Positions 34,012 through 42,535 of a stretch of DNA of 64,000 nt are shown piece by piece. Made by a program: the position numbers and the translations under genes. Numbering within the stretch: position 1 is the stretch's first letter; every line of letters begins with the position of its first letter. This DNA comes from Hyphomicrobiales bacterium (GTDB lineage Bacteria; Pseudomonadota; Alphaproteobacteria; Rhizobiales; Beijerinckiaceae), in the NCBI GenBank assembly GCA_027484655.1, contig JAIXSM010000052.1:1-64000 (forward strand), in the 5' to 3' direction. The notes beneath the pieces are model-generated. The model saw only the letters and a list, made by a program, of their open reading frames with translations. It made no database searches and was not told the DNA's origin.

Positions 34012-36375
34012 ATGAACAAGCCGCTGTCGCCGGAATTCGCCGCCATTGGCCGGCCTGTCCGGCGCAAGGAGGATGAGCGCCTCGTCACCGGACGCGGTCG
34101 CTTTACCGACGATTTCCGCCTCCCGGGACAGACCTTCGCCGTCATGGTGCGCTCGCCTCATCCCCACGCGCGCATTGTCTCCATTGACAAGAGCGCGGCG
34201 CTGGCGATGCCTGGCGTTCTCGGCGTGTTCACCGGCGCGGATTGTCTTGCCGACAAGCTTGGCGCCATCCCGCACGATCCGATCCCAAAAACCAAGTACG
34301 ACATGAAGCTCACGGGGCGGGGCGGCACGCCGATCTTCATCGGCCCGCACCTGCTGCTGCCCCACGACAAGGCGCGCCATGTGGGCGAAGCGGTCGCCAT
34401 GGTGGTGGCGCAGACGCTGGCGCAGGCGCAGGACGCTGCGGAAGCCGTGGCTGTCGAATACGAGGAACTGCCCTTCACGCTGGATCAGCGCGAGGCCATG
34501 GAGGCGGGCGCCCCCGCCGTGTGGGACGAGGTGGCCGACAACGCCCTCGTGGACACGTGGTTCGGCGACCGCGAGGGAACCGACAAGGCGTTCGCTGCGG
34601 CCGATCACGTGGTGAGCCTCGATCTCTACATTCCCCGCGTCACGGCGGCCGCTATGGAGCCGCGCGCGGCGCTGGGCTGGCGCGACGCGAACAGCGACCG
34701 CTGGGAGCTGTACGTGGGCGGCGGCGGCGCCGTGCGCCAGAAGGGCGAACTGGCCTCCGTGCTCGGCGTCGATCCCAAGACCGTGCGCGTGCAGACCTAC
34801 GACGTGGGCGGCAACTTCGGCTCCAAGAACCGCGTCTATGTGGAATACGGCCTTGTGCTGTGGGCCTCCGCCAAGGTCGGGCGGCCTGTGAAGTACGTGG
34901 CGACGCGCCATGAGTGCTTTGTCAGCGACTATCAGGGCCGCGATCTCTCCACCCGCGTCGAGCTGGCGTTGAACAAGGACGGCAAGTTCCTTGCGCTGCG
35001 CTGCGACAACGTGAGCAATGTGGGCGCGCGCTGCGTGTCGTTGTCGCCGCTGGGCAAGGGCTCGGGGCTCGTCACCGGCTCTTATGATATCCCCTGCGCG
35101 ACGCTCCATGCCCGCGCGGTGTTCACCAACACCACGCCGACGCAAGCCTATCGCAGTTCGGGCCGGCCGGAGGTGAACTTCGCCATCGAACGGCTGATCG
35201 ACATGGCGGCGCAGGATCTCGGCATCGACCGGGTGAGCCTGCGTCGCCGCAATCTCGTGAAGCGCAAGGCGTTCCCCTACACGAACGCCGTGGGCGCAAC
35301 TTATGACAGCGGCGACTACGCCGCGCAGCTCGATCTGGCGCTCGAGATTTCTGACTATAAAGGTTTCGCGAAACGCAAGCGCGAGAGCGCGAAGCGCGGC
35401 CTGCTGCGCGGCTTCGGGCTGGCGCACTATGTTGAGTCCTCCATCGGCTCGCCGAAGGAGCAGGCGCAGATCATAGTCAAGCCGGAAGGCCGCGTGACCG
35501 TGGTCATCGGCACCCAGCCGAGCGGGCAGGGGCACGAGACGAGCTTTGCGCAGGTAGCAGCCGATCTCATCGGCCTGCCGGTGGACATCGTCGATATCGT
35601 CATCGGCGACACGGACGTGGTGAAGGTGGGCGGCGGCTCCCATTCGGGCCGTTCCATGCGCCATGCGGCCACTGTCATGAACCGCGCGTCGGGCGATCTC
35701 ATTGGCCGCGCCAAGGCCATCGCCGCGTTCATTCTCGGCGTCGATCAGCAGGAGATCGAGTGGGCCGACGGGCGCATCGTGGCGCGCAACTCCAACCGCT
35801 CGTTCGATCTCATCGAGCTGGCGAAGGAAGCCGCGAAGGTCGAACTGCCTGTCGATCTGAAGAGCGGTCTCGCGGTGTGCACCGACAACGAGATGCACGA
35901 ACCCGTGTTTCCCAACGGCTGCGCCAGCTGCGAGGTCGAGATCGATCCTGACACGGGCGCCATCGCCATCGTGCGTTATGCGGCGGTGGACGACGTGGGC
36001 CGCTGCATCAATCCCATGATCGTGCATGGGCAGACCCATGGCGGCATTGCGCAAGGCGTGGGGCAGGCCATGTGGGAGCTGTGCAAGCTTGATGCGGGCA
36101 GCGGGCAGCCGCTCGCCGCGTCCTTCATGGATTACGGCATGCCGCGCGCTGACGATCTGCCCTCGTTCCGCACAGAGATCGCCGAAGTGCTCTCGCCCAC
36201 CAATCCGCTGGGCATCAAGGCGGGCGGCGAGGGCGGCACCACGCCGGCGCTGGCGGTGATCGTCAGCGGCATCGTGGACGCGCTGTCGCATCTGGGCGTG
36301 CGCCACATCGATATGCCGACCACGCCCCACGCCATCTGGCGCGCCATTCAACAAGCCAAGGCCGCAAAGGCCTGA
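34012..36375 (+). CDS. Xanthine dehydrogenase-family molybdopterin-binding large subunit
   Basis: 787 residues, the normal length for CoxL/HcrA-type subunits that bind the molybdopterin cytosine dinucleotide and hydroxylate N-heterocycles or aromatic thioesters. The N-terminal GRPVRRKEDERLVTGRGRFTDD is diagnostic. The cofactor blocks YDVGGNFGSKN and QPSGQGHETSFAQVAAD are present, and the base-catalytic Glu is in IKAGGEGGTTPA. Unlike typical CoxL, the AYRGAGRPE box reads AYRSSGRPE. The FeS small subunit and FAD medium subunit that normally flank it are absent, so this is an orphan large subunit. A leaderless ABC-type receptor follows after 26 bases. Confidence 0.92.
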   Translation: MNKPLSPEFAAIGRPVRRKEDERLVTGRGRFTDDFRLPGQTFAVMVRSPHPHARIVSIDKSAALAMPGVLGVFTGADCLADKLGAIPHDPIPKTKYDMKLTGRGGTPIFIGPHLLLPHDKARHVGEAVAMVVAQTLAQAQDAAEAVAVEYEELPFTLDQREAMEAGAPAVWDEVADNALVDTWFGDREGTDKAFAAADHVVSLDLYIPRVTAAAMEPRAALGWRDANSDRWELYVGGGGAVRQKGELASVLGVDPKTVRVQTYDVGGNFGSKNRVYVEYGLVLWASAKVGRPVKYVATRHECFVSDYQGRDLSTRVELALNKDGKFLALRCDNVSNVGARCVSLSPLGKGSGLVTGSYDIPCATLHARAVFTNTTPTQAYRSSGRPEVNFAIERLIDMAAQDLGIDRVSLRRRNLVKRKAFPYTNAVGATYDSGDYAAQLDLALEISDYKGFAKRKRESAKRGLLRGFGLAHYVESSIGSPKEQAQIIVKPEGRVTVVIGTQPSGQGHETSFAQVAADLIGLPVDIVDIVIGDTDVVKVGGGSHSGRSMRHAATVMNRASGDLIGRAKAIAAFILGVDQQEIEWADGRIVARNSNRSFDLIELAKEAAKVELPVDLKSGLAVCTDNEMHEPVFPNGCASCEVEIDPDTGAIAIVRYAAVDDVGRCINPMIVHGQTHGGIAQGVGQAMWELCKLDAGSGQPLAASFMDYGMPRADDLPSFRTEIAEVLSPTNPLGIKAGGEGGTTPALAVIVSGIVDALSHLGVRHIDMPTTPHAIWRAIQQAKAAKA

Positions 36376-36401
36376 AAAACACTACGGAAGGGAGAACACC
36401 C

Positions 36402-37322
36402 GTGAGCGCGAAGACCATTGAGCTGATCTGCTTCCCCGGCGCCCCGAACCTGCCGATTTTCGTCGCCCAGAAGAAGGGCTGGTTCGAGAAGAACGGCGTT
36501 TCGATCAACATGTCGACCACGCCGAACTCGGCGTTTCAGGCTGAAAACCTCGCCTCCGGCAAGTTCCAGATCGCCGGCACCGCCTTCGACAACGTGGTGG
36601 CCTATCAGGAAGGCCAGGGCGCAGTGCCGCTGAAGGACACGGACTTCTTCGCCTTCATGGGCGCCACGCAGGTGGAACTCGCGTTCATTACGCAAGCCGA
36701 CGTGAAGACCTACGAGGATCTGAAGGGCAAGACGCTGGCGCTCGACGCGCTGTCCACGGGCTTCGCCTTCGCGCTCTACGAGATGCTCGCCCGCAACGGC
36801 CTGACGAAGAGTGACTACGCCATGGCCACCGTGGGCGCGACGCCCGCGCGTTGGGAGGCTGTGAAGGCCGGAACCCATGTGGGCACGCTCACCATCGAGC
36901 CGTTCACGAGCATCGCCCGCAATCAGGGCTTCAACATTCTGGACACGTCCACCAACATCTTCCCGGCCTATCAGGGCGGCTCGTTCGCGGCGAGCCGCAA
37001 GTGGGCGGCGGAAAACCCGGACGCGGTGAAGGGTTTTATTCGCGGCTATCTGGAAGGGTTGGAGTGGACGCTTGATCCCGCGAACCGGCAGGAGGCGACG
37101 GACATCCTTCTCGCCAACATGCCGGAGATCAAGCCGCAGGTCGCCGGTGCGGTGATGAACTCGCTGCTGTCGCCCCGCTCCGGCCTCACGCCCGGCGCCG
37201 CGATACTCATGGACGGGGTGAAGACCGTGCTCGAACTGCGCTCGAAGTACGGTTCTGGCGGCGCCCTGTCGAACCCCGAGAAGTACATCGACCTTCAGTA
37301 CCTGAAGGCCGTCACGGGCTGA
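36402..37322 (+). CDS. NMT1/SsuA-like solute-binding protein without a signal peptide
   Basis: 306 residues, GTG start at 36402 with GGGAGAA upstream. The fold is that of ABC-type receptors for sulfonates, pyrimidines and nitrate: LICFPGAPNLPIFVAQKKGWFEKNGVSINM, ENLASGKFQIAGTAFDNVVAYQEGQG, and TYEDLKGKTLALDALSTGFAF. The mature fold begins at residue 5, so the protein has no signal peptide or lipobox and should stay in the cytoplasm. It is coupled to the molybdenum hydroxylase. It may be a cytoplasmic substrate-binding or delivery protein, or relate to THI5-type enzymes (inference). Confidence 0.85.
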   Translation: MSAKTIELICFPGAPNLPIFVAQKKGWFEKNGVSINMSTTPNSAFQAENLASGKFQIAGTAFDNVVAYQEGQGAVPLKDTDFFAFMGATQVELAFITQADVKTYEDLKGKTLALDALSTGFAFALYEMLARNGLTKSDYAMATVGATPARWEAVKAGTHVGTLTIEPFTSIARNQGFNILDTSTNIFPAYQGGSFAASRKWAAENPDAVKGFIRGYLEGLEWTLDPANRQEATDILLANMPEIKPQVAGAVMNSLLSPRSGLTPGAAILMDGVKTVLELRSKYGSGGALSNPEKYIDLQYLKAVTG

Positions 37323-37325
37323 ACG

Positions 37326-39470
37326 TCAACTGGACAGGCAGTCGCGCACGATCTCTGGAATCGTCTGCGCCGCCTTCAGTCCCGCGCGCAGATCCTCCAT
37401 CGCGCCGGCGTCGAGAGATGCGGGCGCGATCCTGTTTCCGGGGGCTTGTCCGGCCGCGATGTCCTCCAGCTGGCGGGCGAGGATGAAGGTGAGAAAGCGG
37501 CCGTGCGCGCGCGCCAGCGCCTCCAGGTCGGTGCTGTGGGCCTCGCCGAGCGAGCGCACGCCTGCAAGGCGTTCGGCGGTGGCTCTGGCCTCCACGCCGG
37601 CGCGCAGCGCCAGCACCCGCGCCCCGGTCACAATGGGCTTGAGCCCTGTTCTCTTGAGGTCGAGCATTCCGTCCCGGGTTTGCAGGCGCCCGAAAAACCC
37701 GAACGGGGAGGCCTGTTCCGCGCCGGCTTCCGCGAGCAGTTTCAGAAACGGGATCTCGCGCCGCGCCGCCCGCCACATGTCGCGCCAGAGCGCTTCGGCG
37801 AGCATCAGGTCGCCATGGCAGGGGCGCATGTCGAAGGCGATGTCCACCGCCAGCAGATCCTCGGGCCGTGAGCGCGTGAGCCACAGGCGCGCGCGTTCGC
37901 GCCATGTGGCGACGCTGCTTCGCCAGGGGGTGTTCTTCGCCATCACGCCGCCGCGGCAGTAGGGCACGCCCACTGCGTGCAGCAGGTCGCACATGAGGGT
38001 GGCGAGGCGCGCGAACCATGCGTCCTCGCGGCCGTCCGGATCGCCGCGCTCGAACACAATGGCGTTGTCCTGATCGAAGGCGAGCAGGCTTTCGCCCCGT
38101 CCTGCCGAACCCAGCACCACGACCGTGTAGCGGCAGGGCGGCGGCCCGGCCCCTTGCTCCATGAGCGCCTGTTCCGCGAGTTGCGCCGCGCGCCGGGTGA
38201 GGGCGGCCACCTCGCGGGCGATCACCGCCGCGACCTGTTGGCCGTCCATGCCGTAGGCGACCAGACCGCGCGCGACGGAGGGGATGGTCCCCCACGCTTT
38301 TCCCAGCGCGATCACGTCGGGCGCGGTGTCGATGGCGTCGCCCAGCGCCACCGGCTCGCTCATGCGCGACCTGAGGAGGTCGCGCGCGGACAGGGCGCCG
38401 ACGATCCGGCCCGTCTCGTCCGCGACCCCCAGATGGCGAATGCCGAGCCGGTTCATGCGCCCGACCGCGCGATATGCGAACGCCTGCGCGGCCACCGTGA
38501 CCAGGGGGCGCGAGGCGAAGTCGCCAACCCCGCGGGCCAGCGCGTCCGGGCCATGGGCGGCGATGGCGGTCAGCAGGTCTCGCTCGGTGACCACGCCAAG
38601 GTCGCCGGCGACCGCATGGGCCTCCCCCACAAAAATTGAGCCGACCTTCGCGCGCGCCATGGTCGCGATGGCCTCGCCGAGGGGCGCTTCGGGCGCCACG
38701 AAGAGCGGCGCCCGGCTCATGATGTCGCTGACGCGCCGTTCGAACAGAAATGTGTCAACGATTGCGGCCGGCGCGACGCCCTGCGTCTGCGGACCGGTGA
38801 GGGGCGCCCATACGGAGGGGTAGGATTGATCCTGCTCGAAGCGGCGCGTGGCGGCGATGGCCTCGCCGAGCGTCCTCACGCCGCGCTCGCGCAGGTGCGG
38901 CCCCAGCGCCGTGAACACGCGGGCGCAGGAGACGGCGTCGCCCAGGGCGCGATGGCGCGCATCCAGCTCCACGCCGCAGCGCGCGGCGATGATTTCGAGG
39001 GTGTAGGCGGGCAGGTTCGGGAACGCGATCTGGGCGAGGAAGCGCGTGTCGAGGGCTATGGGCGTCCAGGCGGGCAATCCCGCCCGGCGGGCCTCCTCGC
39101 GAAACACGGCGAGGTCGAACCCGAACGAGTGCCCGATCACCACGCGCCCGCGTACGAAGGCGAGCATCGCCTCATAGGCCTGCGGGAAGGAGGGCGCGTC
39201 CGCCGTCATGTCCGGGGTAATGCCGGTGATGGCTTGCGCGGCGTCCGGGATCGTGCCGCCGTTCACGAGCGTTGTGAAGGTATGGGGCGCGCCGGCGCCG
39301 TGGGCGACCTCGACGCCGCCGATCTCGATGATGCACGCGTTGCGGGGATCTAGGCCGGTGGTTTCGGTGTCGATGGCGACCGCGTCTAGGGCGAAGAGCG
39401 CCAGATTACGCTGGTCGCGCTCGATCAGCCGTTGATCCTGCCGGGCCTGAACGTGAAGCACATCCGCCAA
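37326..39470 (-). CDS. DEDDh exonuclease-CBS-DUF294 nucleotidyltransferase fusion
   Basis: 714 residues with four modules. Residues 28-190 are a DnaQ-like 3'-5' exonuclease with D34 and E36 (AIDTETTG), D119 (HSFGFDL), H173 and D178 (HRALGDA), the complete DEDDh set. Residues 245-370 are a CBS pair (VSDIMSRAPLFVA; FASRPLVTVAAQA). Residues 420-560 are a DUF294 nucleotidyltransferase-like domain with G454-S-A-G-R-G-E and D466-x-D468 (FDQDNAIVFE), and a helical DUF294 C-terminal domain follows. CBS pairs bind adenine nucleotides, so ligand-gated nucleotidyl transfer or nuclease action is plausible. It converges on the leaderless receptor gene with 3 bases between them. Target unknown. Confidence 0.88.
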   Translation of the reverse strand: MADVLHVQARQDQRLIERDQRNLALFALDAVAIDTETTGLDPRNACIIEIGGVEVAHGAGAPHTFTTLVNGGTIPDAAQAITGITPDMTADAPSFPQAYEAMLAFVRGRVVIGHSFGFDLAVFREEARRAGLPAWTPIALDTRFLAQIAFPNLPAYTLEIIAARCGVELDARHRALGDAVSCARVFTALGPHLRERGVRTLGEAIAATRRFEQDQSYPSVWAPLTGPQTQGVAPAAIVDTFLFERRVSDIMSRAPLFVAPEAPLGEAIATMARAKVGSIFVGEAHAVAGDLGVVTERDLLTAIAAHGPDALARGVGDFASRPLVTVAAQAFAYRAVGRMNRLGIRHLGVADETGRIVGALSARDLLRSRMSEPVALGDAIDTAPDVIALGKAWGTIPSVARGLVAYGMDGQQVAAVIAREVAALTRRAAQLAEQALMEQGAGPPPCRYTVVVLGSAGRGESLLAFDQDNAIVFERGDPDGREDAWFARLATLMCDLLHAVGVPYCRGGVMAKNTPWRSSVATWRERARLWLTRSRPEDLLAVDIAFDMRPCHGDLMLAEALWRDMWRAARREIPFLKLLAEAGAEQASPFGFFGRLQTRDGMLDLKRTGLKPIVTGARVLALRAGVEARATAERLAGVRSLGEAHSTDLEALARAHGRFLTFILARQLEDIAAGQAPGNRIAPASLDAGAMEDLRAGLKAAQTIPEIVRDCLSS

Positions 39471-39538
39471 GGGCCGCCTCCCTCGGCTTCAGTGTGCCTC
39501 CGCAGTCGCGGGAGGGTCAATGGCGAACGCCGCAAACC

Positions 39539-40102
39539 CTACAGCTTCGGGAAGGTGCGATGCATCTGCAATGCGTTATACCGGAGCCCGAACGGGCAGT
39601 AGACTTTCGGTCCCGTAGTAAGCTCACACGCGAACTTGTAGTGCTTTAGAGTTCCATTTTTGTTAAACACGGGCACTCTCTTGAGTCCGGCTCTACCCTC
39701 GCCGTCAAGCAATTGCTGCACGGTCAATCCTCTGTTGTGCCCACCTTTTTTACCGTGCCCCCCCACTTTCCTTGAGATCTGGCGGCTTCCGTCCTTGTCG
39801 TAGTGATCCACATAGATCGGGCGGCCATTTTTGTTCAGCTTCGGCTTGGGATTAGGGTTCAGCACTTGTTTGGGGGGCGTGACCATTCCTGGGCCTGTCT
39901 TGCGGGTCGGGCTTACCCCGTTAGTTCTCCTGACGTTATCGTTCGCTACAATCTTGTTCGGCCCACCTCTCGACAGTGTCGAGATTTGGATCACCTGAGG
40001 CTTGCCGCTTGCCACCGCTTCCGTGGCAGTGGTCGCGCTGACAAAAAATGCGCCCGTGGCCGCAATCCCCGCAGCGGCGAGGCATCTGGCAAATTTCCAC
40101 AT
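39539..40102 (-). CDS. Orphan secreted basic protein of unknown function
   Basis: 187 residues from the ATG at 40102, which has CAGGGAG nine bases away; longer frames start at 40111, 40123 and 40156. A signal peptide (CLAAAGIAATGAFFVSATTATEAVA) is followed by a basic region, TPPKQVLNPNPKPKLNKNGRPIYVDHYDKDG, a Lys/Gly-rich segment SRKVGGHGKKGGHNRG, and a C-terminal part with two Cys (KFACELTTG, KVYCPFGL) that could pair. I recognise no family. The DNA is visibly richer in A and T than its neighbours, with T-runs and A-rich codons such as AAA and AAT, which suggests transfer. The flanks carry no mobility gene. Confidence 0.6.
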   Translation of the reverse strand: MWKFARCLAAAGIAATGAFFVSATTATEAVASGKPQVIQISTLSRGGPNKIVANDNVRRTNGVSPTRKTGPGMVTPPKQVLNPNPKPKLNKNGRPIYVDHYDKDGSRQISRKVGGHGKKGGHNRGLTVQQLLDGEGRAGLKRVPVFNKNGTLKHYKFACELTTGPKVYCPFGLRYNALQMHRTFPKL

Positions 40103-40210
40103 CAAAATCATCTCCCTGAACATTCGCCCAATATGGCGAAGGTCAAGGCCTAACATAACGGAAGGTCAAGGTGAAGATCACGGTTAAGGTATTGTTAACC
40201 GGTCGGGGGC

Positions 40211-42535
40211 TCAGCCGCCGCCCCCTGTCCATTGCGCCCAGAGCCCGGAGAATGGCCGGAAGACGAAGCGCACCTTGTGCTCGCCGGGGGGAACCTCAAC
40301 TGCGCGGAAAATAGCGTTGGCGCGCAGGATCGGCGCTGGTTTGCCGTCGATCTCGGCCCGCCACCACGGATGCCAGACGTCGTTGAGCACCACCCAGCCG
40401 CCCTCTCGGGACGATGCGTCGATGACGACTTCGGTGTTGGCGTAGGAGGCGATGCGCGCGCGACCCGCCGGGCGCGCCTTGCTCTCGGGCGCATCCTCCA
40501 GCAGCACGGTGTTGCGGAAGTCCGTCGCAGGCCACACGCCGGTGGCGATCATCGCCTCAAAATTCGCCGGCCGCGCTTGCGTCGCGAACAGGACGCGGGG
40601 CAGAGCGCGGGGATTCTCGTAGAGGTACGCCGCCCGGTTGCGGCCCGCCTCGATCAGGTCTCCCGGACGAAGCGATTTGTCGAGTTGCTGCGCCGGCACG
40701 CCGGTCACCACCCACCGCACGCCGAGCAGGTCGGCCATGGGCGACGCGTAGCGCGCGAACAGGGGCGCGAACCGCCGCTGGTCGGGAACCGCCACATGGT
40801 CGATGGCGCCGGTGGCCTGCGCGAACCAGCGCAGCCGCAGCGGGTTGTAGCCCAGCCAGTGGTCGAAGCCGTGGGACAGGGACACGTTGGGCCAGTGGAA
40901 GTCCACCGCCGCCATCTCCACCCGGTCGCGCCGGTCCGGCCCTGCGGGGCCCGCCAGCTTGTCCTTCAGCAGCAGCAGCGTGGGGTCGCGTCCGTCGGGT
41001 TTCAGGGCCTCGTAGATCGTCGGGCTCAGCGCGGTCGATTCGTTGGGTCCGTTGTTCACCCGCAGATCGAGGAACAGCAGGGCGCCCAGCGCTACGATGG
41101 CCAGCGTGCGCTTGTGATGAAGGTGCGGGAGGTAGATGAGCAGCGCCGCGGCGGCGACGATCCATCCCGCAGACATGGCCAGCGCCGGCAGCGCGTGGCC
41201 GAGGCGATCTTTGGCGAAGGCGACCGCAACGCAGGCGATGAAGGCGGCCGCCAGCAGCGCGAGGCCCGCCCACAGGGCGCGCGGCGAGCGGCCAAAGCCT
41301 GCGTCCGCGAGTCGATGCACGAGGAATCCGGCGATGATCGCCAGCATGGCGCCCAGCGGGAACGTGGCGTCCGCGGGGCGGCGGAACATATCGGCGCCGG
41401 GCAGGTGGAAAGCCCACGCGAAGAACGGCGTGTACTTGCCCAGCCCAAACAGCAGCAGGACGAGGGCGGCGATGACGTAAGGTCTGATCTCGCGCGCCAG
41501 CAGGCCCCCGCGCGCCACGCCCAGCATGAGGAAGGCCGCCAGCGGCAGGGCGCCCATGTAGACGTTCGCCATGTTGCGGGCGAGCGCCAGCTTCTGGTCG
41601 CCCCAGAAGTCCGGGTTCGGCGGTCCCCAGTAATCCTTCAGCGGTCCGTCGGTTCCAAACAGGTTGGCGGAAACGAAGGTGTAGAGCGCGCCCGGATGCA
41701 GCGATCCGCCCGCCGCGCCTTCAAAATCGATGGCCGGACGGTTGGAGTGGGCCGCAAGCGCCAGCGTCAGCGCAACGGGCAGGGCGACGGTCAGCAGCCC
41801 GCAGACGGCGCCCGCGCCAAGCGGGGCGATGAGCGTGCGCAGGTTGTCCCAGCGCCACCCGCCCTCCAGCGCCCGCCACAGGCCAAGGAACGCCAGAAGC
41901 CAGACGCCGAACCAGGCGACCTGATCGCGGCCGATCACCATGAGCCCGGCGGCGAGGCCGGCCAGCGCGCCCCACAGGATCGAGCGCCGGTCGACCGCCC
42001 GCAGCAGCAGCCACAGGGCGATGGCGAACCACGCAAGACTCAGGATCTGGCCGATGTGCTGGATGCGCCATGCGGCGGAGGCGCCCAACGCGAAGGCGAG
42101 CGCCGCCACCACGGCGCCTTCGGGCCGCCAGCCATGGTCGCGGAACATCGCGATGATGGCGAGGCCGCCAGCGGCGATCATGCAGAAGGCGACCGCGTCA
42201 AACGCCGCGAACGAGGGGGCCTTCTCGAAGAAAGCGAGCAGCAGGTAGGGCGGCGAGAAGATCAGCGACTGCGGGTCGGCGATTTGCGGGTGTCCGCCAA
42301 AAACATGGGGCGCCCAGAACGGCGACTGGCCGCTGTGGAGCGCGTTCGCGAGAAAGACAAGCTGGGGGTAGAAATGCGCCTTGGCGTCCCACGGGATCGT
42401 CACCGAGCCCGTGATCCACGGCCACGCGAACAGGAACGAGGCGGCCAGAAAAACGGCGACGGCCGGCGCATAGCCCGGCCGTCTTCCGTGCGGAACCTGG
42501 TTGTGAGGCCTGGGCTTATTCCTTGACTGCGCCAT
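40211..42535 (-). CDS. YfhO-like polytopic membrane protein
   Basis: 774 residues with about a dozen membrane spans and a periplasmic C-terminal domain of about 250 residues. The first loop ITIPWDAKAHFYPQ then HSGQSPFWAPHVFGGHPQIADPQSLIFSPPYLLLA is the recognised signature of YfhO-type proteins, which add sugars (for example galactose to lipoteichoic acid in Gram-positives) from a polyprenyl donor. Here the acceptor is unknown. The C-terminal domain ends with the TSFGLGDE-like segment GGWVVLNDVWHPWWRAEIDGKPAPI found in this group. Its first 20 bases overlap the 3' end of ribA. Confidence 0.82.
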   Translation of the reverse strand: MAQSRNKPRPHNQVPHGRRPGYAPAVAVFLAASFLFAWPWITGSVTIPWDAKAHFYPQLVFLANALHSGQSPFWAPHVFGGHPQIADPQSLIFSPPYLLLAFFEKAPSFAAFDAVAFCMIAAGGLAIIAMFRDHGWRPEGAVVAALAFALGASAAWRIQHIGQILSLAWFAIALWLLLRAVDRRSILWGALAGLAAGLMVIGRDQVAWFGVWLLAFLGLWRALEGGWRWDNLRTLIAPLGAGAVCGLLTVALPVALTLALAAHSNRPAIDFEGAAGGSLHPGALYTFVSANLFGTDGPLKDYWGPPNPDFWGDQKLALARNMANVYMGALPLAAFLMLGVARGGLLAREIRPYVIAALVLLLFGLGKYTPFFAWAFHLPGADMFRRPADATFPLGAMLAIIAGFLVHRLADAGFGRSPRALWAGLALLAAAFIACVAVAFAKDRLGHALPALAMSAGWIVAAAALLIYLPHLHHKRTLAIVALGALLFLDLRVNNGPNESTALSPTIYEALKPDGRDPTLLLLKDKLAGPAGPDRRDRVEMAAVDFHWPNVSLSHGFDHWLGYNPLRLRWFAQATGAIDHVAVPDQRRFAPLFARYASPMADLLGVRWVVTGVPAQQLDKSLRPGDLIEAGRNRAAYLYENPRALPRVLFATQARPANFEAMIATGVWPATDFRNTVLLEDAPESKARPAGRARIASYANTEVVIDASSREGGWVVLNDVWHPWWRAEIDGKPAPILRANAIFRAVEVPPGEHKVRFVFRPFSGLWAQWTGGGG

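Noticed and set aside
33580-36354. 924-codon open frame antisense to the molybdenum hydroxylase
   Set aside because: The plus-strand gene has a complete family signature; the minus frame has only shadow composition.
40232-42526. 764-codon plus-strand frame opposite the YfhO-like gene
   Set aside because: Arg/Gln-rich antisense product; the minus-strand membrane protein has clear helices and motifs.
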